Source: CAG-698 sp964385755
GTDB lineage: Bacteria; Bacillota_I; Bacilli_A; ML615J-28; CAG-698
NCBI GenBank assembly: GCA_964385755.1
Contig: CAYLPZ010000016.1
Coordinates: forward strand, 1-53,969
Direction: 5' to 3'
Length of the DNA: 53,969 bases
Of this stretch, positions 53,940 to 53,969 are shown piece by piece. The notes beneath the pieces were generated by a model. It was not told the DNA's origin. It saw only the letters and a program-made list of their open reading frames with translations, and made no database searches. The position numbers and the translations under genes are program-made. How positions within the stretch are numbered: position 1 is the first letter of the stretch; each line of letters begins with the position of its first letter.

Positions 53940-53969
53940 CTACAAAAGCCGATTACATACTTAATAAGT

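Overview
The window is a strongly AT-rich chromosomal segment of a low-GC Gram-positive bacterium (Firmicutes/Bacillota, possibly an Erysipelotrichia- or Mollicutes-related gut lineage; this placement is inference). Reasons: AGGAGG-type ribosome binding sites, TTGACA/TATAAT promoters with 17-18 bp spacers, many lipoproteins with Gram-positive lipoboxes, CsoR/LuxS/FeoAB genes and a tRNA-Leu with an encoded CCA. The standard bacterial code applies: Trp is TGG, and TGA is a rare but real stop (histidine phosphatase, Xre gene at 11664). Apart from the first gene, all genes lie on the minus strand.

Layout: 217-1431 is an isolated iron alcohol dehydrogenase. 1492-8800 holds small orphan genes and wreckage: DUF3795, a 2TM-Nudix protein, two lipoproteins, and remnants of a nucleoside phosphorylase, a methyltransferase, an ATPase and an AbiE type IV toxin. 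8800-19900 is an accessory array: an AAA/DUF4143 ATPase, Xre plus RhuM-PLD, an ECF-like sigma factor with a long C-terminal extension, a RelB-Fic module present twice as an identical 1378-bp duplication, an RHH-like/nucleotidyltransferase gene, and decayed fragments. 19942-21837 is a large serine recombinase fused to a sigma-like HTH domain. 22074-30471 carries a secreted gluzincin-like protease, lipoproteins, two related Xre regulators, a terminase remnant, an Xre-GNAT gene with a leader-peptide/terminator region, and tRNA-Leu(GAG). 30573-49427 is mostly ordinary chromosome: DUF362, a large M6-like protease lipoprotein, csoR-copA-luxS, a flavin reductase with two rubredoxin domains, PAP2, a DtxR-family regulator, feoA-feoB-Cys-rich partner, MATE and an ABC exporter. 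49428-53969 is accessory again: GNAT, GNAT and Schlafen-type remnants, a second AAA/DUF4143 ATPase and a broken Fic gene.

Two features stand out. First, a 52-bp block occurs five times, always exactly 52 bp, on the 3' side of accessory genes and usually 4-6 bp past the stop codon. It is backed by one of three ~200-bp intergenic repeat families, and one breakpoint of the Fic duplication falls inside it. This looks like a gene-cassette junction, reminiscent of but not identical to integron attC. Second, copA ends in a CopZ-like domain whose junction holds a correctly phased A AAA AAG slippery heptamer, an immediate -1 frame stop, and a Shine-Dalgarno sequence before an internal ATG. One gene could therefore encode CopA-CopZ, short CopA and free CopZ.

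Metal handling forms a coherent core: CsoR with an operator inside its own promoter controls copA, and the feo genes carry matching palindromes next to a DtxR-family regulator gene.
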